DNA from: Clostridiales bacterium
GTDB lineage: Bacteria; Bacillota; Clostridia; Lachnospirales; Lachnospiraceae
Length of the DNA stretch: 8,942 nt
Direction of reading: 5' to 3'
NCBI GenBank assembly: GCA_018369015.1
Contig: JAGZDD010000163.1
Span: 1 to 8,942 of the forward strand
In this document: one piece after another, positions 5,798 through 8,942 of the stretch
Layout: each line of letters begins with the position of its first letter
Numbering within the stretch: position 1 is the first letter of the stretch
Position numbers and translations under genes: made by a program
The notes under the pieces: generated by a model
Databases searched by the model: none
Seen by the model: only the letters and a program-made list of their open reading frames with translations
What the model was told of the DNA's origin: nothing

Positions 5798-8425
5798 ATG
5801 AAACAGACATTTAATGTAACTGGCATGAGCTGTTCGGCATGCTCTTCTCATGTGGAAAAAAGCGTTTCTAAGCTTGCCGGCGTTCAAAATGTATCTGTCA
5901 ACCTTCTGGCGGCATCCATGAAGGTCGACTACAACGAGCAAATATTATCCTCCAGCGATATTTGCCATGCAGTAGAGCATGCCGGCTACGGTGCATCCCC
6001 GGTATCCGGTCCAGACTCTGCTTCTGCCACAAAATCTATAAAAAGCCCGGCAGCTTCTCCAGAGGGCTTATTATCCCCTGTGGAAAAAGAGAAAAAAAAT
6101 ATGCAGGTTCGGCTTATTGTTTCTTTCTGCTTTATGATTCCGCTGATGTACATTGCCATGGGAAATATGATGGGCCTTCCGGTTCCTTCGATTTTTATTG
6201 GTGAGGAAAATGCTGTAATCTTTGCATTTACCCAGCTTTTAATGACCCTTCCGGTCATTTATGTGAACCGCAAATATTACATCAACGGCTACCGTATGCT
6301 GTTTAAAGGGGCGCCCAACATGGATACACTCATCGCCGTCGGCTCCAGCGCAGCATTGATCTATGGAATATTTGCCATTTTTCAAATGGCTTATGGGCAG
6401 GGTCACGACAATATAGCCCTTGTCCATCAATATATGCATGATTTATATTTTGAATCTGCTGCCATGATTCTCACATTAATTACACTCGGAAAATATTTAG
6501 AAACCCGTTCCAAAGGTAAAACCTCTGAGGCCATTGAAAAGCTGATAAATCTTGCGCCCAAAACGGCCATCCGCTTAAAAAGTGACGGAACAGAGGAAGA
6601 AATTCCTGCCGAACAGGTACTCCCCAATGATTTGCTCCTCATCCGCCCGGGTACAGCTATTCCCGTAGACGGCCAGGTGGAAGACGGCCATTCCGCGGTC
6701 GACGAGTCAGCCCTTACAGGGGAAAGTATTCCTGTGGAAAAGTCCGCCGGAGATCCCGTGCTTTCCGCCTCAATCAACGGAAACGGCGCTTTAAAAATCC
6801 GGGCATTAAAAGTCGGTGAGGACAGCACGCTCTCCCAAATTATCCGCCTTGTAGAAGAAGCCGGCGCAAGCAAGGCGCCCATTGCTAAGCTTGCGGATAA
6901 AATCAGCGGCATCTTCGTTCCCACGGTTATGGCCATTGCCCTGGCCGCGTTTATTATATGGTACTTCATTGTTGGAGAAAGCTTTTCCTTCGCTCTCTCT
7001 ATCGGTATTGCCGTACTTGTTATTTCCTGCCCCTGCGCCCTTGGGCTTGCCACTCCGGTCGCTATTATGGTCGGAACAGGAAAAGGCGCCCAGTATGGCG
7101 TCCTGATCAAATCCGGTGAAGCCCTGGAAACGGCTCACAGGGTCGATACTGTTGTCCTTGATAAAACCGGAACAATTACCCAGGGCCGCCCTCAGGTCAC
7201 AGACATTCTTCCGGCAGACGGCCTTGATGCCTCAGACTTTCTCAGGATATGCGCTTCCCTGGAACAGTTTTCCGAACATCCTCTGGCCGGCGCCGTCACC
7301 GCATACGCCAGGGAAAAAGCCATAGACCTTCTTCCTGTAGATAATTTTCACGCAGTACCAGGCAAGGGTATCAGCGGCCATATTGGCGGCCGGCACTATA
7401 TTGCCGGAAATTTAAAATTTCTCCAGGAGGAAAACATTTTAGATATTTCCCAATGGGCAAAGCAGGCCGATACCCTGGCAGCGGCCGGGAAAACACCTTT
7501 GTTTTTTGCCTGCGAAGGACACTTTTTTGGCATTATCGCTGCCGCTGATATTGTAAAGCCCACAAGCCAGGCCGCCATTAATGCCCTAAAGCATATGGGG
7601 ATACGGGTTGTCATGCTTACGGGGGATAACCGTCAGACAGCCCAGGCCGTCGGAAGCCTCGTAGGGGCAGACGAAGTTATTTCTGACGTTCTTCCCCAGG
7701 ATAAAGAAAAGGAAATACGCCGGCTTCAGGGAAACGGCCGCCATGTCGCCATGGTCGGGGACGGCATTAACGATGCGCCTGCTCTCACCCGCGCTGATGT
7801 GGGGATTGCTATTGGCGCCGGTATGGATGTTGCTATAGAATCCGCAGACATTGTTTTAATGAAAAGCGATCTGCTGGATGCGGTTACGGCGATCCAGTTA
7901 TCAAAATCGGTCATCCGAAACATCCGTGAAAATCTTTTCTGGGCATTTTTCTATAATACCCTTGGAATCCCGCTGGCCGCCGGACTGCTTTACCCGCTTC
8001 TTGGCTTAAAGCTTAATCCAATGATCGGCGCCGCCGCTATGAGTGTCAGCTCTGTATGCGTTGTCACTAACGCCCTCCGCCTGAAATTTTTTAAGCCCAA
8101 AGGAACCGCTTTTGAAAAAACAAATGTTCCGGCAAAAAATAAATGGACAGAGCCAAGTGCTTCTGTTAAAGTTTATAAAGAAAATGAAGATATAAAAAAA
8201 GAAAGTGAGGAATCTACTATGGAAAAAACAATGATCATCGAAGGAATGATGTGCAGTCACTGTTCGGGCCGGGTAACAAAGGTGCTTAATGACATTGAAG
8301 GTGTCACAGCCATTGTAAGTCTCGAAAACAAAAATGCTAAAATCACCTTGAGCAAGGATGTTCCCGATGATATTCTAATTAAGGCCGTCACTGACGCCGG
8401 ATATGAAGTTGTATCGCTAAATTGA
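5798..8425 (+). CDS. copA: Cu(I)-exporting P1B-type ATPase CopA with C-terminal CopZ-like domain
   Basis: This 875-residue ATPase exports Cu(I) from the cytoplasm. In order: an N-terminal HMA metal-binding domain with GMSCSAC (Cys12, Cys15); a linker to about residue 103; membrane helices; an actuator domain with TGE (307-309); the copper-translocating CPC (411-413); the phosphorylated Asp455 in DKTGT; the P1B SEHP motif (492-495); TGDN (608-611); GDGIND (654-659); and the TM7/TM8 YN and MSVSS motifs that mark Cu(I) selectivity. A charged linker (about 765-807) leads to a second HMA domain with GMMCSHC (Cys819, Cys822) at the C-terminus, an atypical place. The start used is the ATG after AAAGG/AGGTG, downstream of the promoter at 5717-5745. 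csoR follows after 11 nt. Identification is secure. Confidence 0.96.
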   Translation: MKQTFNVTGMSCSACSSHVEKSVSKLAGVQNVSVNLLAASMKVDYNEQILSSSDICHAVEHAGYGASPVSGPDSASATKSIKSPAASPEGLLSPVEKEKKNMQVRLIVSFCFMIPLMYIAMGNMMGLPVPSIFIGEENAVIFAFTQLLMTLPVIYVNRKYYINGYRMLFKGAPNMDTLIAVGSSAALIYGIFAIFQMAYGQGHDNIALVHQYMHDLYFESAAMILTLITLGKYLETRSKGKTSEAIEKLINLAPKTAIRLKSDGTEEEIPAEQVLPNDLLLIRPGTAIPVDGQVEDGHSAVDESALTGESIPVEKSAGDPVLSASINGNGALKIRALKVGEDSTLSQIIRLVEEAGASKAPIAKLADKISGIFVPTVMAIALAAFIIWYFIVGESFSFALSIGIAVLVISCPCALGLATPVAIMVGTGKGAQYGVLIKSGEALETAHRVDTVVLDKTGTITQGRPQVTDILPADGLDASDFLRICASLEQFSEHPLAGAVTAYAREKAIDLLPVDNFHAVPGKGISGHIGGRHYIAGNLKFLQEENILDISQWAKQADTLAAAGKTPLFFACEGHFFGIIAAADIVKPTSQAAINALKHMGIRVVMLTGDNRQTAQAVGSLVGADEVISDVLPQDKEKEIRRLQGNGRHVAMVGDGINDAPALTRADVGIAIGAGMDVAIESADIVLMKSDLLDAVTAIQLSKSVIRNIRENLFWAFFYNTLGIPLAAGLLYPLLGLKLNPMIGAAAMSVSSVCVVTNALRLKFFKPKGTAFEKTNVPAKNKWTEPSASVKVYKENEDIKKESEESTMEKTMIIEGMMCSHCSGRVTKVLNDIEGVTAIVSLENKNAKITLSKDVPDDILIKAVTDAGYEVVSLN
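8219..8425 (+). CDS. possible internally initiated CopZ-like copper chaperone (68 residues, in frame within copA)
   Basis: Codon 808 of copA is an ATG preceded by GTGAGGAA, a good Shine-Dalgarno sequence with about 7-nt spacing, inside an A-rich stretch of low structure. Initiation here would give MEKTMIIEGMMCSHC... to the copA stop: 68 residues, the normal size of a free CopZ/Atx1 chaperone, with a complete beta-alpha-beta-beta-alpha-beta HMA domain and the C-x-x-C copper site. What is seen is the ribosome site, start codon and domain boundary coinciding. That a separate protein is made is inference. E. coli copA is known to yield a small chaperone by programmed frameshifting, so dual output from a copA gene has precedent. 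Confidence 0.45.
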   Translation: MEKTMIIEGMMCSHCSGRVTKVLNDIEGVTAIVSLENKNAKITLSKDVPDDILIKAVTDAGYEVVSLN

Positions 8426-8436
8426 GGTAATACCTT

Positions 8437-8700
8437 ATGAAAGCTGACAAAAAAAATATTACCCGTCTTTTAAAAACAGCCCGGGGCCAGCTCGACGGCA
8501 TATTAAATATGGTTGAGGATGACCGCTACTGTATCGATATATCAAACCAGCTCCTGGCCACCCAGGCAATACTTAACAAGGTCAATAAAGAAATCCTTCA
8601 CGCGCATATGGAACACTGTGTCAAGGAATCGATGAGCAGCTCAGATTCAGCGCATAAAATTGATGAAATAATGATGCTTATCGATAAAATGATGCGGTAA
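8437..8700 (+). CDS. csoR: CsoR copper-sensing transcriptional repressor
   Basis: This 87-residue all-helical protein belongs to the CsoR/RcnR (DUF156) family. The Cu(I) ligands are present with exact family spacing: Cys32, His57 and Cys61 (C-x24-H-x3-C, equivalent to Cys36/His61/Cys65 of M. tuberculosis CsoR). The N-terminal RLLKTARGQLDGILNMVE carries the conserved Arg and Gly-Gln-Leu segment of helix 1, which contributes to DNA binding. The ligand set fits Cu(I), not Ni/Co (RcnR) or sulfur (CstR) sensing, although CstR also keeps two Cys, so His57 is the discriminating residue. The gene starts 11 nt after copA, with GAGGT overlapping the copA stop region, and is followed by a terminator at 8736-8761. 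It should repress the operon via 5753-5770 until copper binds. Confidence 0.93.
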   Translation: MKADKKNITRLLKTARGQLDGILNMVEDDRYCIDISNQLLATQAILNKVNKEILHAHMEHCVKESMSSSDSAHKIDEIMMLIDKMMR

Positions 8701-8701
8701 T

Positions 8702-8713
8702 CCCCGTTTGGGG
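8702..8713. repeat. CCCC-GTTT-GGGG hairpin just after csoR
   Basis: Four C (8702-8705) and four G (8710-8713) flank GTTT one base after the csoR stop. It has no T-tract and is short. It may protect the 3' end or be incidental, but it has the same CCCC-n4-GGGG form as the hairpin at 8892-8903. Confidence 0.35.
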
Positions 8714-8735
8714 CCATATCCGCAAAAATCCTATG

Positions 8736-8761
8736 GGGCAGGTTGCAGACCTGCCCTTTTT
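8736..8761 (+). terminator. intrinsic terminator of the copA-csoR operon
   Basis: GGGCAGGT (8736-8743) and ACCTGCCC (8749-8756) form a perfect 8-bp GC-rich stem with a 5-nt loop, followed by TTTTT (8757-8761). It separates the copper operon from the promoter at 8768. Confidence 0.88.
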
Positions 8762-8767
8762 ACAGGC

Positions 8768-8796
8768 TTGACTTATAGTGTTATATTCGCTATGAT
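8768..8796 (+). promoter_or_regulatory. near-consensus promoter reading into the right-edge repeats
   Basis: TTGACT (8768-8773), a 17-bp spacer and TATGAT (8791-8796), with a start near 8803. It lies directly downstream of the csoR terminator, so a new transcription unit begins here and runs out of the window. Confidence 0.8.
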
Positions 8797-8798
8797 AC

Positions 8799-8829
8799 TT
8801 TTGTTCCCTGGCACAAATTGGGAACAAAA
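8799..8829. promoter_or_regulatory. 10-bp perfect inverted repeat at the start point of the right-edge unit
   Basis: TTTTGTTCCC (8799-8808) and GGGAACAAAA (8820-8829) flank an 11-base centre and cover the expected start near 8803. It could be a repressor operator or, in the transcript, a GUUCCC/GGGAAC hairpin at the 5' end. No regulator can be matched to it. Confidence 0.6.
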
Positions 8830-8831
8830 TA

Positions 8832-8852
8832 ATGATTCCCGAGAGGGGATAA
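8832..8852 (+). CDS. possible leader mini-ORF, 6 codons
   Basis: ATG at 8832 gives M-I-P-E-R-G then TAA. It has no good upstream ribosome site, but its reading takes a ribosome through the AGGGG that serves the next mini-ORF. Translation is unproven. Confidence 0.2.
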   Translation: MIPERG

Positions 8853-8887
8853 CCTGATGCCGTGTGAGAAGCACGGCAAAAAAAGAT
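8844..8887 (+). repeat. tandem repeat, copy 1 (44 bp identical to copy 2, period 55)
   Basis: Copy 1 begins AGGGGATAACCTGATG and ends AAAAAAAGAT. It holds a Shine-Dalgarno AGGGG, an ATG 8 nt later, and the hairpin GCCGTG-TGAGAAG-CACGGC (8859-8877). The 11 bases between copies (8888-8898) differ from the 11 bases before copy 1 (8833-8843), although both carry a C-run opposite the G-run. Confidence 0.9.
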
Positions 8888-8889
8888 GA
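8857..8889 (+). CDS. possible mini-ORF, 10 codons, within repeat copy 1
   Basis: ATG at 8857 lies 8 nt after AGGGG and reads M-P-C-E-K-H-G-K-K-R, then TGA. The stop overlaps the next ATG as ATGA (8886-8889). It may be a translated leader peptide, or the relic of a tandem duplication of the start region of the gene that begins at 8912. Confidence 0.3.
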   Translation: MPCEKHGKKR

Positions 8890-8912
8890 AACCCCACAAG
8901 GGGATAACCTGA
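8886..8912 (+). CDS. possible mini-ORF, 8 codons, bridging the two repeat copies
   Basis: ATG at 8886 (overlapping the previous stop as ATGA) reads M-K-P-H-K-G-I-T, then TGA at 8910-8912, which overlaps the ATG at 8912 as TGATG. It has no ribosome site of its own, so expression would need coupling. Confidence 0.2.
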   Translation: MKPHKGIT

Positions 8913-8942
8913 TGCCGTGTGAGAAGCACGGCAAAAAAAGAT
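8899..8942 (+). repeat. tandem repeat, copy 2 (reaches the window edge)
   Basis: This copy is identical to 8844-8887 over all 44 visible bases, and the window ends on its last base. Whether more copies follow cannot be seen. It again contains AGGGG, an ATG 8 nt later (8912) and the GCCGTG/CACGGC hairpin (8914-8932). Confidence 0.9.
8912..8942 (+). CDS. start of an ORF running off the right edge (unidentified)
   Basis: ATG at 8912 has AGGGG at 8 nt and reads M-P-C-E-K-H-G-K-K-R to the edge, the same peptide as the mini-ORF at 8857. It may be another mini-ORF that stops at once, or the true start of the next gene whose first ten codons and ribosome site were duplicated. Too little is visible to name a product. 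Confidence 0.3.
   Translation, partial: MPCEKHGKKR

Noticed and set aside
6427..7138. Long minus-strand frames opposite copA (227 and 110 codons)
   Set aside because: Antisense shadows of a strongly conserved ATPase gene, with no ribosome sites or domain features.
8844..8900. TPP riboswitch
   Set aside because: GGGGATAACCTGATGCC recalls the AACCTGAT...GGATAATGCC part of TPP riboswitches, but the order is wrong, the CTGAGA element is missing and the unit is too short.
8678..8929. 83-codon minus-strand frame across the csoR end and repeats
   Set aside because: It runs through the terminator, promoter and both repeats with an implausible composition; a chance frame.
8844..8942. CRISPR array
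   Set aside because: Only two copies are visible, the spacing segment is 11 bases, and the repeat contains a ribosome site and start codon. No cas gene is present.

Overview
The window looks like a chromosomal segment from a low-to-mid GC Bacillota, probably of the Clostridia (Lachnospiraceae or Eubacteriaceae). The indications are strong AGGAGG ribosome binding sites, near-consensus TTGACA/TATAAT-type promoters with 17-18 bp spacers, an SfsA next to a membrane-anchored SurA_N-like protein, a DUF1576 membrane protein, and a copper ATPase with CsoR. These family calls come from reading the translated sequence; no search was run.

Layout. (1) 1-1149, minus strand: a SurA_N-like anchored protein followed 20 nt later by the start of sfsA, which runs off the left edge. 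Both are read from a promoter at 1121-1149 that is covered by palindromes. (2) 1179-1426: a non-coding, strongly self-complementary block bounded by imperfect terminal inverted repeats. (3) 1474-2301, minus: a cysteine-rich HTH regulator of unknown ligand. It is divergent from (4) 2516-4082, plus: an ATPase and a permease of the SsuBC/TauBC-type ABC importer class, overlapping by 14 nt and with no substrate-binding protein. A long hairpin terminator at 4157-4197 separates them from (5) 4196-5491, minus: a DUF1576 polytopic membrane protein with an evident internal duplication and a structured leader of about 110 nt. (6) 5717-8761, plus: a copper-export operon with promoter, CsoR-like operator, CopA (its C-terminus is a complete CopZ-like domain with its own ribosome binding site and ATG), CsoR and terminator. 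(7) 8768-8942, plus: a near-consensus promoter, a 10-bp dyad at the start point and two perfect 44-nt copies of a 55-nt repeat carrying ribosome binding sites and chained mini-ORFs. This part runs into the window edge.

How it works together. The copper unit is self-contained: CsoR should repress its own operon through the ACACCC-n6-GGGTGT dyad at the copA start point and release it when Cu(I) binds. CopA then exports Cu(I), with a chaperone domain fused to it or possibly also made separately by internal initiation. The HTH gene and the ABC genes share a divergent intergenic region with a dyad and may form a regulator/transport pair. The most unusual part is the right edge, where CCC/GGG modules alternate so that each can pair with either neighbour, the Shine-Dalgarno sequences lie inside those stems, and short ORFs overlap in ATGA and TGATG junctions. 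The downstream gene is not visible, so its role remains open.
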